A DNA stretch of 64,000 nucleotides from Ustilago trichophora (Eukaryota > Basidiomycota > Ustilaginomycetes > Ustilaginales > Ustilaginaceae). The translations under genes and the position numbers were made by a program. The stretch is from the NCBI GenBank assembly GCA_900323505.1, contig OOIN01000001.1, positions 1,488,001-1,552,000 of the forward strand, in the 5' to 3' direction. Below, in pieces: positions 11,907-21,665 of the stretch. The notes under the pieces are model-generated. The model was not told where the DNA came from and did not search any database. It was given only the letters and a program-made list of their open reading frames with translations. Numbering within the stretch: the first letter of the stretch is position 1; each line of letters starts with the position of its first letter.

Positions 11907-14900
11907 CTAATCGACACTGATGTTGAGCTGCGCTTCCCCAATCTGCACCCTAACACTGCGCTCCGAGTTCCACTGGAAGCCGATCCTGTCAAAGCCCACA
12001 AAGTCTTCCTCTTGCGCATCTCCGCCATACACGCCTTCCTGCATCTGCATCCTCGTAGCATCGACCATCGATCCAGGCCTCGACATACCCCGCTGCTGAT
12101 CCCCAACATTGAACAAGAACGCCTTGTATGCTCCATCCGTCAGCTTCACATCCGCCGCCCCCTGTCTAGGCATCTGTCCGGGCGAGAAAAAGCTACTGAA
12201 ACCGGATGAGGTCTTCCACACTAACACTCTGCCTTCTTCCAAGCTCATCGTTACCAGCCTTCTCCCGTCGGGACTGAAGCTCACTGCGTCTGCCCTCCGA
12301 CGGTGTCCCTCGAGAACGTACAGCCGAGTTGCGGTTTTCAGGTCGTACATGATCACCGCTCCTTCGTGCGTTCCGACGGCTAGCCGTTGTCCACCGCCAA
12401 AGAAGTTTACGCTAGGATAGGTAGAGACGAGCTCGGAAATCATCACAGTCGCTGCGTTGACTACGGCTTCGCGCATGGTCGTGTGCGTCGGGTCGAGAGA
12501 CTTCACCACCGCTTCTGCTAAGCGGGGTAGGTTGGCCACGAGGACGGAGGGTCGCCTGCGCACCATAAACGCAACCAATCGCATCGTTGCTGCACAGTGG
12601 GCTGCCGAGCGTGCGTGCAGAATGTCGAGTGAGAGAGTCGTCATGAACAGAGGAGTGTTCTCCGCCGCAATTTGCAGTGTTGCTGATCTCGCCAACGAAC
12701 GCAGATCTCCATCCGACGTGTTGCCCCCAGACGTAGACGTACTGAGCGCAAACAGCGATCGCACCACTTCAGTCGCATCAAAGTAGTGTTGCCACATTGA
12801 AAATCCACCTCGACACAGCTCGATGGCCACCGCTAGCATCTGCGATTCTTGCGCGGAGCGCATCTCGCTACCCCTGTCCGAAACGATGGCTCCGTGAATC
12901 GTGCTAGCGATGTCCTTGAGCACTTTGGGCGATACACTGGTGTATCGCTCTACCGCGATGCTGCCCAAGAGTGCCAGCGCGCGAGCTCGCAGTTCAGCTT
13001 CTCCAATACCGCTTGATGCTGCCGCGACTGCAGCTTTGCTATCTGCTCCAGGCTTCGATGCTTGCGTAGCTGTCTTTGCTGACGAAAGCAGCCCTTGCCA
13101 CTGACTGCACACTTCGTCCAGCTGCGCTTGGTCAAGGCGAGTCAATGCAGCCTGGAAGATGGTTCGGCTAGCGTTTTGCAGCTCCAGGTTGGAATCGAGC
13201 CAGTACGGCACGAGCTCGTTGAGAGTGACACCTCGGAAACCGACTCCAGCGAGTAATGCCAAGTGCGCTTCATCCTCTACGAAGCATTGCAACTCCTCAG
13301 TGAGGCCCTTAAGCTCGCTCACGTTGCTGAGCACTCGCAGCAGTGCAGATGCGACCAGCAGGCGCATGGTTGTCAGCCTCGAGCTCAGCTTCCATGTCCT
13401 CTTTGCATCCGAATCAGTGGCATCCTTGACATCCGATCCGCCCACCATCAGTGCTTCGGGTGCGGAGTGCAGGCCGACAACAAATGCACTGTGGCGTTGG
13501 GTTCCATCCTGGAGTTTTGATATTGGCTCGTCTAGATCAAGCAACGCTGCGAGCTTGGCATCCATGTTCGCATCCAAACCGACGGGAAATACAGTTGGCA
13601 ACAACGGGCGAACGATGTTGACTGCCTTGCGTGCAGCTAGTGACCCAAGGCTGACGGGAGCAGGGCCGCCGCTTCGATCAGCATCTTGCTCCGACCGCAA
13701 GGTTGCCGGTGGCTGTAGGGATGCGGCCGTTGCACTTCGCGACAGGGTCGCGTCGTTCGCTGCAGGCTGGCTAGAGCCGCGGACGGAGCGTGAGGCAGCT
13801 TCAATGGCGCGACGGAAGTCAACCAGCAACGCTGCGGCTGCATCCTCACGCGCTGCAGCGAGCTGCGACAGCACGCCAGTGGTGCCCGAGTGCAGCGGGC
13901 TGTACGGCTCAATGCTTTTGACCGTCCACCAACCTTTTCCGTCCTCCACGAGGGCTTGGGCTTGATCAGTTGCAATACTGCGACGCAGTTCTTGTGATCG
14001 TAAATCCCAAACGCGCGCTTTGTTGTCGTCGTAGGTCAGAAGCAGTTCATCAGCTCGTACGGCCAGCGACGTAAGACGCGCTCCTCTACCTGGGACCGTG
14101 TAGAGCTGACGAAAACCTTCGAGGAGCACTACAGTGACGGAACTGTCGGCGCAGATGCAAGCGACACATCCATGAAGGCGGATGGTATTGTCGTCATCGC
14201 CAAAGACGACCAGGGCTTCGACTGGTGTGGTTGAGACAGGGAGAGCAGCTTCGAGTTGAGGTGCGGAAATCGATGTACTGTTCTGTCCTGTGCCTGTGGA
14301 AGCTGTCCAGAATCCAACCTCGCCTTGTGACGTTCCACCAATGATAAGACGATGTCCCGATCGAGGTGCTACGGCTGAACGAAGAAGGCAGATCTCGTGG
14401 TCTGCGCCCAGACTGTTGCCACTTGATGCGATCGAGTCTGTAGGCATGTTTTTTGGTCTCACAGGGTCCATAGCAGCGCCGGCTGCTATTGATGAGAGGG
14501 AAAGGATCTCAAGACCACCTGAACTTGCAACTGCGATGCGTTCGAGACTGAGCGGCAGAAGGGCTGTGATGTGGTCTTTTGTAGGACTTTCTTGGCTAGT
14601 TTTGGGTGCCTGAGCACCTCCTTTTGCTGACGTGTCCACGGTAGATTCGGGTCTTGGAACACCGATCAGGTCCTCAGTTTGTGAGGTCTTCAAGTCGAGA
14701 AGCGCAAGCTCGCTTTCCATCACCGCGGCCGCTGATGTTGATCCTGCGCCGAAGCATGCAGAGGACAAGGGCTGAAGAAGGAAGAGCTTGTCGAGAACAG
14801 CACCAGTGGCCGGCAAGTTCCAACCGAGTCGCAGGCGTGTCGGAGAAACAGCGGCGACAGAAGTGAAGCTGGCCTTGCTCGAGGTTTGCTCAACTCCGTG

Positions 14901-17348
14901 CTGCTCGACACGGATCAATCGCTGCGTTGTCAGGTCAAGCTTGCCCAGCCCAGCGACGGTCTGTACGAGGAAATGCTGCGAGTCACGACTAGATCCACAA
15001 AGCCTCTTGAAATGATCTGTGGTGGCTTCGTGCACGAAGGCGACCTCTCCGTTCGTGGCGTTCAACACCGAAAGCTGATCGGGGGATAGGACCACGACTC
15101 GATCTCCCGAAAAATGGATCTTTGCTGCTCGAACGTTGTCGCTGGCCAGATTCCAAGACCCGCTGATTGCGCTGTCTCCGTCGGCTATCGCATCTAGCAC
15201 GATGCCATGAATCTTTTCGATCGAATGCAAACCATCACTTGCGGCCTGGCTGTCTTTCAAGCCAGATGTCACGACGCGTAGAGGATGCCGCTGCAGCTTG
15301 CTCTCCGATTCGTTGAACCAGGCCAACTCGAGACGATGTTGAGACCCGGCCACACAACGAATCGTGGGAGCGTTCGCAGAATGTACGTCATCGATGGGTT
15401 CATGGAGCAGGACTCGCCCATCACCTTGATCAAGCATGAACACGGAAGACGAATGGGAGTCCCATATCAGCGCAACAAGATTACCGTGAGTCTGCAGAGT
15501 TTGGACAGAGCCGTCGAGTTTGACACCGTGTGCTTCGCGCAACCTGGAATTGGTGTTGGCATCTGGTGCGCTAAGGGCGGCGCGAAGCATGGATCGTCTC
15601 ATGCTGGCATCGCCACCTGCTAGAGTGGGTCGAGGTGACGCTCGAGCAGAGCCAGCCGGGCTGCGTGAGAGAGGGGTGCCGATAGCTGCGGGAAGCTGTC
15701 TGCTCAGAGAATGCATCACTCCGAGTGACGCCGACGATTCCTTGGGATTGAGCTCGTTGGACTCTGCGCTAACGGGAGTCACTTGGGCAGTTGTGACATC
15801 GGTCTGCCAGAGCATGGTTCCTTCCAAGATAGACCACAGGGAGACATTGCCTGCCTCCTGAACCACCAAGAGAGCCGCTTTGTTGAGCCTGTGTTGCGCA
15901 GATTGTGTTGTTACATCTTCGATGTCGTCGTTCCTCGAAGGCAATGGAACGAGTCGAAGCGCCACCACCGGTGATCGATCACGAGTATAGACCGTCATGA
16001 CCTGGCTGAAGCTGCCTCGACTTGGATCGTGGAGCCAAGCGTCTGAGGTCGATTCGGGAATTGTTACTTGGGGTGGTATCGTTGTTGGCGAAGCATTGAC
16101 CTCGGCAGAAGGCATCATGTGAGGAGGAGAGACAGGCGAGTGACGCGACTCGCTCGATCGTGCCCGGTGGTAAGACTGGCGAGGGTGATGATGCGACGAA
16201 GACTGGTGATGGGGTGAAGGCGACGAGTGGGAAGAAAAGCCCAGACGTTCAATGACGCCGCCGACTACGCCGTGCTGGTGATCGTTTCGTTCGGCCGCCG
16301 CCATCTGTAGCTCCAAGCGGTTCTCTGCCTGCTCTGCAAAGGTGCGCCCGGCCGTGTGACCTGTCGCCGTAACATTGGATTGGAGACTGCTGGCTGGAAG
16401 TCCCTCATCGAGCTGGACATTCGCGGCTACAGTCGAGCTGACCGAGGCTGCCGAGATGGTGGAACGTGCTGTAATGGATGAGCGGTCGACTTGTGAAAAC
16501 GTTGAAAGGAGCGGGCTTGGTTCGCGCCCCGACGACGAGGTCGATTTGGACATGGCCGAACAAGGGAGTCTGATGGAGGGTGTCTCGAGGTCAGGACTGC
16601 GAAGGCGAGACGGATTCGAGATTACCGAGGAGCGACGAGAGGCAGGTACGCTGACTTGTGAGAGGTTGGCAGAGGCAGAGGCGGATGCTGGAAGCGAGTC
16701 ATCAGCTTCGACCGCCTGCTGATCTGTACCTGAGAGCGATTCGTAGTCTTCAACGCGGCCGTACGCGCGGTAGACGGAAACCGTACCATCATCCCTGCCG
16801 ACGACGATCACCCTACCGAGACCAGGGTCGTACTTGAAAGGCTGTCGGCCTATTCCTTGGTCTCCGCCGTCTTCCGAGTGAAGCGCAATTGGCTGGAGGC
16901 CGCTTGAAGCAAATGGGGCAAAAGAGATAGAAGGGTCCCACTGATCCAGCGACGCGGCAATGCCCGAGCTTGCCGAGCGCTGGCCTTGAAGGTACGAGCA
17001 GCTGGATTGAGCCGAATTCTCATCCCAAGAGATGGCCGAGGTAGGAGCGGCTAGTCGAGAGCCAGCAGAGGATGATGCGGAAGCGTCAGCTGAAGGGAGG
17101 CCCCACTCCTGAAGATCGGCTTCGAGTTGGTCTGAATCGATCTGAGCAGTCGATGTTTTAGCTGCATTCTGAACGCGTGATACTGAGGCCGATGGAACAT
17201 CAGAGGCGTCACTGTGATGCGTTGCGGCCAAGAGCGCTCGATAGTTGGGTCGGTCTGGCTTCCACCGTCTACGATGTGGTTGTGATGAAGAAGCGTGCTC
17301 ATTCTGTTGGAGTACGAACGGGAGCGACAAGGGCGTAGCGGTCGTCAT
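11907..17348 (-). CDS. Large WD40 protein, WDR7 / Rabconnectin-3 beta-like
   Basis: A single-exon 1813-residue protein with ATG at 17348. The N-terminal third has WD-type blades (for example GRVIVVGRDDGTVSVYRAYG at about residues 175-195) interrupted by long serine-rich inserts, including a histidine-rich stretch. The middle is helical (about 1200-1600, HEAT/armadillo-like in appearance). The C terminus returns to WD repeats at about 1647-1730 (RLAVGTHEGAVIMYDLKT, then a histidine-arginine-rich turn and VSFSPDGRRLVTMSLEEG, ending VLVWKTSSGFSSFF). This propeller, helical, propeller order and the C-terminal SSGFSSFF-type motif match the WDR7/Rabconnectin-3-beta family, which works with DMXL/Rav1 proteins in V-ATPase assembly. 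The family call is from motif memory, not a search. It is divergent from the alpha/beta hydrolase gene. Confidence 0.68.
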   Translation of the reverse strand: MTTATPLSLPFVLQQNEHASSSQPHRRRWKPDRPNYRALLAATHHSDASDVPSASVSRVQNAAKTSTAQIDSDQLEADLQEWGLPSADASASSSAGSRLAAPTSAISWDENSAQSSCSYLQGQRSASSGIAASLDQWDPSISFAPFASSGLQPIALHSEDGGDQGIGRQPFKYDPGLGRVIVVGRDDGTVSVYRAYGRVEDYESLSGTDQQAVEADDSLPASASASANLSQVSVPASRRSSVISNPSRLRSPDLETPSIRLPCSAMSKSTSSSGREPSPLLSTFSQVDRSSITARSTISAASVSSTVAANVQLDEGLPASSLQSNVTATGHTAGRTFAEQAENRLELQMAAAERNDHQHGVVGGVIERLGFSSHSSPSPHHQSSSHHHPRQSYHRARSSESRHSPVSPPHMMPSAEVNASPTTIPPQVTIPESTSDAWLHDPSRGSFSQVMTVYTRDRSPVVALRLVPLPSRNDDIEDVTTQSAQHRLNKAALLVVQEAGNVSLWSILEGTMLWQTDVTTAQVTPVSAESNELNPKESSASLGVMHSLSRQLPAAIGTPLSRSPAGSARASPRPTLAGGDASMRRSMLRAALSAPDANTNSRLREAHGVKLDGSVQTLQTHGNLVALIWDSHSSSVFMLDQGDGRVLLHEPIDDVHSANAPTIRCVAGSQHRLELAWFNESESKLQRHPLRVVTSGLKDSQAASDGLHSIEKIHGIVLDAIADGDSAISGSWNLASDNVRAAKIHFSGDRVVVLSPDQLSVLNATNGEVAFVHEATTDHFKRLCGSSRDSQHFLVQTVAGLGKLDLTTQRLIRVEQHGVEQTSSKASFTSVAAVSPTRLRLGWNLPATGAVLDKLFLLQPLSSACFGAGSTSAAAVMESELALLDLKTSQTEDLIGVPRPESTVDTSAKGGAQAPKTSQESPTKDHITALLPLSLERIAVASSGGLEILSLSSIAAGAAMDPVRPKNMPTDSIASSGNSLGADHEICLLRSAVAPRSGHRLIIGGTSQGEVGFWTASTGTGQNSTSISAPQLEAALPVSTTPVEALVVFGDDDNTIRLHGCVACICADSSVTVVLLEGFRQLYTVPGRGARLTSLAVRADELLLTYDDNKARVWDLRSQELRRSIATDQAQALVEDGKGWWTVKSIEPYSPLHSGTTGVLSQLAAAREDAAAALLVDFRRAIEAASRSVRGSSQPAANDATLSRSATAASLQPPATLRSEQDADRSGGPAPVSLGSLAARKAVNIVRPLLPTVFPVGLDANMDAKLAALLDLDEPISKLQDGTQRHSAFVVGLHSAPEALMVGGSDVKDATDSDAKRTWKLSSRLTTMRLLVASALLRVLSNVSELKGLTEELQCFVEDEAHLALLAGVGFRGVTLNELVPYWLDSNLELQNASRTIFQAALTRLDQAQLDEVCSQWQGLLSSAKTATQASKPGADSKAAVAAASSGIGEAELRARALALLGSIAVERYTSVSPKVLKDIASTIHGAIVSDRGSEMRSAQESQMLAVAIELCRGGFSMWQHYFDATEVVRSLFALSTSTSGGNTSDGDLRSLARSATLQIAAENTPLFMTTLSLDILHARSAAHCAATMRLVAFMVRRRPSVLVANLPRLAEAVVKSLDPTHTTMREAVVNAATVMISELVSTYPSVNFFGGGQRLAVGTHEGAVIMYDLKTATRLYVLEGHRRRADAVSFSPDGRRLVTMSLEEGRVLVWKTSSGFSSFFSPGQMPRQGAADVKLTDGAYKAFLFNVGDQQRGMSRPGSMVDATRMQMQEGVYGGDAQEEDFVGFDRIGFQWNSERSVRVQIGEAQLNISVD

Positions 17349-17746
17349 TTTGCCGCCTTACTTTCTCGCTACCGTCTAGATGCTGGTGGTGACGTTGAGC
17401 GTTGTACTGTCTATTCTGCACCTGTCAAAAGTGATACAGGAGGAGCACGCGCACAGTCCTCCACGCTGACGATATCCCGACATCCGAAATCTCAAATCGG
17501 CAATGTTAGATGTCACCACCGCCCTCTCTCTCTACTTCTCTGATTTTGCGGGGTTAGCTATGCGTCCACTGTTACCACCGCATCTCTCAGCTTGGGCGGA
17601 ATTCTGACGGCATGCTACCCCGCTTCAGAACCCTTGACTTACTCCGCCTTGTCGTTTGCCGAGAGACTTAAGCTCGCATCTTTCTAACGGACCCTCTTCA
17701 ATTCTTGCCTTCTACCACCATCATCACTCCCTCAACGCGGAACGCC
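17349..17746. promoter_or_regulatory. Divergent promoter, WD40 gene and alpha/beta hydrolase
   Basis: About 400 bp shared between two divergently transcribed genes. It contains a CT-rich stretch (17520-17545) and no coding sequence that I can support. Confidence 0.55.
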
Positions 17747-18724
17747 ATGTCATTGCTCTCAAACTACACGAACAAGTTGCAAGATGGCAGGGTAGCCCTC
17801 GCTGCCGCCGCCGGTACTGCCTCGCTGCTCTACCTCTTGTCCAACGCACGTCTGCGAACCAATTACCCAAAAGTTCTCAAAGCGCCCGCCAAGATCCACG
17901 ACCAGCCCTATCCCGCCGACATTTTTCCCAATGGAAACGATCTCAAGACACCCTACGGTACGATCCGCTACTACGAGTTTGGCCCAGAGGACGGAAAGAA
18001 GCTCCTCTTCGTGCACGGCATCTCCACTCCTTCCCCCGCATGGAGCTTGATCGCTCCGCACCTGATCAAGGCCGGCTACCGCATTCTTTGCTTTGACCTG
18101 TTTGGTCGAGGATACTCTGACTCGCCCCAAGTCACCCACGACGCAGCCCTCTTCGTCTCGCAGATCACCCTCCTCCTCGCCCACCTTCCACACTGGGACA
18201 AGTTCGATCTCTGCGGAATGTCTCTCGGCGGCCCCATCGCCTCCCACTTTGCCCACTACTACCCGCAACGAGTAGATCGCCTCATCCTTCTCTGCCCAGC
18301 TGGCGGCACTCCCAATGCCGACCTTCGCCCAGCTGTCAAATTCATCCGCTCCCATCTGCTCCCCAACTGGCTCCTCCAACGCCTTCTCCGCTTCGTGCCC
18401 CTGCTCCCCACCCCTCCTAAAGGCTCCTTGGCATGGTGGCAGGCGAAATACCACCCCGGCTACAAATTCAGCTTCTCCTCCAGTCTACAGGATGGACCCA
18501 TTTTCAACAGCCAAGAGGTGCACAGGGCCGTGGTGAGGGACTTCGGATCCAGGCTGCGTGTCATCTGGGGTGACAAGGACGACGTCGTGCCCATGAACAC
18601 GGCCAAGTACTTTGGACAGATCGACCTTGCCGTCATCCCAGGAGCAGGGCACTTTATCGTCCTCACACATCCGGAGGCGACTGCTCAGCACATGCTTGAT
18701 TTCCTTGGTTCTGGCAAACGCTAG
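17747..18724 (+). CDS. Alpha/beta hydrolase with N-terminal membrane anchor
   Basis: A 325-residue protein. The frame is open upstream to 17705, but only from a TTG; the first ATG is 17747 (MSLLSNYTNKLQDG), which I take as the start. Residues about 13-34 are hydrophobic (ALAAAAGTASLLYLLSN), probably a signal anchor. The fold signatures are complete: oxyanion region LLFVHGIS, nucleophile elbow GMSLGG with Ser159, acid Asp276 in WGDKDDVVP and His302 in GAGHF. Substrate unknown; relatives include lipases, esterases and epoxide-hydrolase-like enzymes. It is convergent with the transporter gene. Confidence 0.88.
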   Translation: MSLLSNYTNKLQDGRVALAAAAGTASLLYLLSNARLRTNYPKVLKAPAKIHDQPYPADIFPNGNDLKTPYGTIRYYEFGPEDGKKLLFVHGISTPSPAWSLIAPHLIKAGYRILCFDLFGRGYSDSPQVTHDAALFVSQITLLLAHLPHWDKFDLCGMSLGGPIASHFAHYYPQRVDRLILLCPAGGTPNADLRPAVKFIRSHLLPNWLLQRLLRFVPLLPTPPKGSLAWWQAKYHPGYKFSFSSSLQDGPIFNSQEVHRAVVRDFGSRLRVIWGDKDDVVPMNTAKYFGQIDLAVIPGAGHFIVLTHPEATAQHMLDFLGSGKR

Positions 18725-18888
18725 TTGACCCATACTTCAGAATATAGAACTAGCAGCGAGATGCGATCTATTTTTGCGATGTAGTATACAGATGATGATG
18801 CGAAGCTATGTTGTACAAGAAAAATGCATAGTGAAGAATGAAGAGATGCTATCTATTGATGAAAAAAAAAAGATGAATGATGGGCGCT

Positions 18889-20568
18889 CTACACCTTGGC
18901 GATCCACTTTCCGTTGGAAAGATTGAAACGAACCTTGGTGATGATGATGGAGCCGATGAGGGTGGTGCCCGCCGCCCACATGGCGAGTGCGGTGTATTTG
19001 CCATCCATCTTGCTGACCAGCGCAGTGGAGATGACAGGTCCTACCAGTGTACCAGGAGCAGCAAGTGTCCACATCAATCCGAGCTTGGCTCCTGCATTCT
19101 TCTTCGAGATCTGCGCCACACAGGAAGCGACCGTTGCGATGCTGCCTCCCGAGGCAACGCCGTACGTGACGCTGAGCGTGATCACTCCGGCCTGAGTCAA
19201 CGTGAGTCCAGGAATCGGCCAGAACAGCACCAGACTGAGGAAGCTAGCGAAGCCAAAGCAGCACAGCACGTTGAATCGGCCGTACCTATCCGCAAGGGGG
19301 CCCGATACGAGTCGTCCGACCATGCTGGCAGCGTTCATGATGGCAACCATATGCGTCGCCATCGAAGGGGTGAAGGCGACCTTCTTGGCGTACGAAGCGA
19401 TGGTAAAGAAGGGTACGAAAAAATTGATAAAGAGGATTGCTGTGCCGATGACAAAGGTGGTGTATGTGTTGAGGTCCTCGGTGAGAAGTGTGAATGCTTG
19501 GGACCAGGGTTGACGCATTGCTTTAGGAGTAGGTGCCAGACGAGGCTTCATGAGAGCATTGCTGATGGTGAGGAGGATGGCGAGGAGGAGAGCTGCGATT
19601 CGGACACCCCAAGAAAAGCCGATTTTGGGATGGTCGAAGAGCGCCTGGAGGATGAGGGGCCAGATGATGCCTCCGAAGCTCGCCGCGCCGATAATGACAG
19701 ACATGGCTGTGCCCTTGCGCTTGTCAAAGTACTGGTTGACAAGCGCACAGCCGGGGAGGAAAAGCATGCTTCCGCCGAGTCCGAATGCTACACCCTGCAC
19801 CAAGATCAGCTGGATCAAAGTCGAGCAGAACGATACACCCAGCATCGAGAAGAACGTGATGACGCTGCCGCAGACGAGCACCCATCGACAGCCGTGATCA
19901 TCAGAAATCTTGCCAAACACGAACGACCCGCCGAGGATCATGAACGTCTGCAGACTTCCAATCCAGCTCACTGTGGAAGCTGGTAGGTGTGCCAGCTGAT
20001 GAGAGACATAGTAGCTCTGAAACACACCATAGGATGTAAGCAGGCCAAAGTTGGTCATGATCAGCAAGAAGGTGGCGGCGACCACAAGCCAGGCTTGCAA
20101 GCCACCATCAGGCGCCGGTCCCACATCAGCAGACGAAGCAGTGGGGGGAAGGGCTTTCTCAAGATCCTCGTCGAGGAGCTCCTTCTTGGTGGGTCGATCA
20201 AGCTTGTCAAACGACGCGCGGGGAGTGTTGGCAACGAGGGTGTTGGGGCAGGTGTCGATTTCCTTTTCAGCGCTAGAAGAAAATTCATGAGGGTACTGCT
20301 GTTGGAGGAGTCGCTGAGCGAGACATTTGGGAGAGATACCGCCAGTGGATTTGGCCTCAGATTGGTGCTTGAGAGCGGTGCTAGGGGAGGTAGGTGAAGA
20401 AAAGGCGGTATTGAGAGAGAGACTGTTGCGTCGAGTGGGCGCGGCCGTATTGACTGCTGTCGCGTCGGCGGATGAAAAGCTAGATTGCAATGGGGATGGT
20501 GTAGCTGTTGTTGTTGTTGAGCATGACGAGCAGGTATCGTCTGCTGATGTGCGTGTTGTTGGCTCCAT
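18889..20568 (-). CDS. MFS transporter, monocarboxylate-porter type
   Basis: A 559-residue single-exon membrane protein. The first roughly 150 residues are polar, serine/threonine-rich and predicted cytoplasmic. The transporter core starts at DGGLQAWLVVAATFLLI, the typical opening of fungal SLC16-like (monocarboxylate porter) proteins, followed by TSYGVFQSYY. About twelve hydrophobic segments follow, with the MFS loop signatures FGKISDDHGCRWVL between helices 2 and 3 and GPLADRYGRFNVL in the second half. Such proteins move monocarboxylates, riboflavin or related small acids; the substrate here is not predictable. ATG at 20568. It is divergent from the F-box-like gene with 1.1 kb between. Confidence 0.88.
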   Translation of the reverse strand: MEPTTRTSADDTCSSCSTTTTATPSPLQSSFSSADATAVNTAAPTRRNSLSLNTAFSSPTSPSTALKHQSEAKSTGGISPKCLAQRLLQQQYPHEFSSSAEKEIDTCPNTLVANTPRASFDKLDRPTKKELLDEDLEKALPPTASSADVGPAPDGGLQAWLVVAATFLLIMTNFGLLTSYGVFQSYYVSHQLAHLPASTVSWIGSLQTFMILGGSFVFGKISDDHGCRWVLVCGSVITFFSMLGVSFCSTLIQLILVQGVAFGLGGSMLFLPGCALVNQYFDKRKGTAMSVIIGAASFGGIIWPLILQALFDHPKIGFSWGVRIAALLLAILLTISNALMKPRLAPTPKAMRQPWSQAFTLLTEDLNTYTTFVIGTAILFINFFVPFFTIASYAKKVAFTPSMATHMVAIMNAASMVGRLVSGPLADRYGRFNVLCCFGFASFLSLVLFWPIPGLTLTQAGVITLSVTYGVASGGSIATVASCVAQISKKNAGAKLGLMWTLAAPGTLVGPVISTALVSKMDGKYTALAMWAAGTTLIGSIIITKVRFNLSNGKWIAKV

Positions 20569-21665
20569 TGTATTGACGAAAGCTTTGAGCCTATGATGTG
20601 GTCGTTCAACGATGGTGTTCCTGTGAAGGTGATAATATCAACTGACGATGCTGAGAAGGTGTTGAGGTACGTCGAGACTTCGAGGAGTAGAGAAGGAACA
20701 CAGATACGTCAACGACGAAGGCAATCAAGACCATGCACCATCATCACCTCAAGTAGACATCGGACACAGCAAGCCATCCGACACGACCGAAAAGTCGGAT
20801 GCTGTACAACACACTCTTGGACCCAATGGCCATCGTACAGAGCTGCCATAGCGAAAGAAAACGTCGGCGAAAGGATCGGTGAAGAGCAGAAACCGTCATA
20901 CCCGAAGCTACAACCGTTGCGCTATCAGAAGGATACTGTAGGCTCGGAGAAAAAAACAAAAGGAAAAAGAAATCTCGCCTGAAATTGACCGACCGTACCG
21001 CAACACACCGCACGCGGGCGGGAGATCTTCACTACCATCACCAACCGAGGAAGAGGAATAAGCGGGACAAGGGTGCGTCCGTCACAACCGAGTCCAGCGG
21101 GCAGGATCGGAAAGGGAAGAGGCTTGCTAGGCTTGCTTGATACGGTACAGTGCAGAACATAGGAAATCTTTGGAAAGGTGGAAACGAGAAAAGCGGTCGG
21201 AAGATTTTCACACCTGTCGAAGAAGGGAAAGACGCATGAAACTGCGAATCTTGATGTGCTTCCATCGATACACAAGACGTCGGATTGGGCAGCCACGCGA
21301 CGGTTCGCCGCCGTCAAAACCGATATATCCAATTTTGCAGCGAAGGGCCCAAATCCGAGTTCAGATAGAAAGGATCTAACAAAGTAGAAGGCGCGGCACG
21401 CTGGCTCGGGTCTCGGTGACTTTTCCGGCTGTCATGCCTCCACCAAGAGGAGAGGAGAGCGTTGGTGCGCACGGTCAGGGTTCAGCAGAGTTGACATCGT
21501 GTCACCTTTGTTGGTACAGTACTGTACAGTACAATCTTGACCTGAACCTCACTCTACTGGCGCTCTGGAAGACGTGCAAGCCAAAGCACCATGTGACACA
21601 GTCGATTGTCGAAAGAGAGCCTTCAGAGTGCGTCCATTTCTTCGGAACAGAGCAGGACAATCGCG
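20569..21665. promoter_or_regulatory. Divergent promoter region, MFS transporter and F-box-like gene
   Basis: About 1.1 kb without a supportable gene. It contains a perfect 14-bp palindrome GTACAGTACTGTAC at 21514-21527 followed by another half (CAGTAC), about 150 bp before the F-box-like gene start. Confidence 0.5.
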
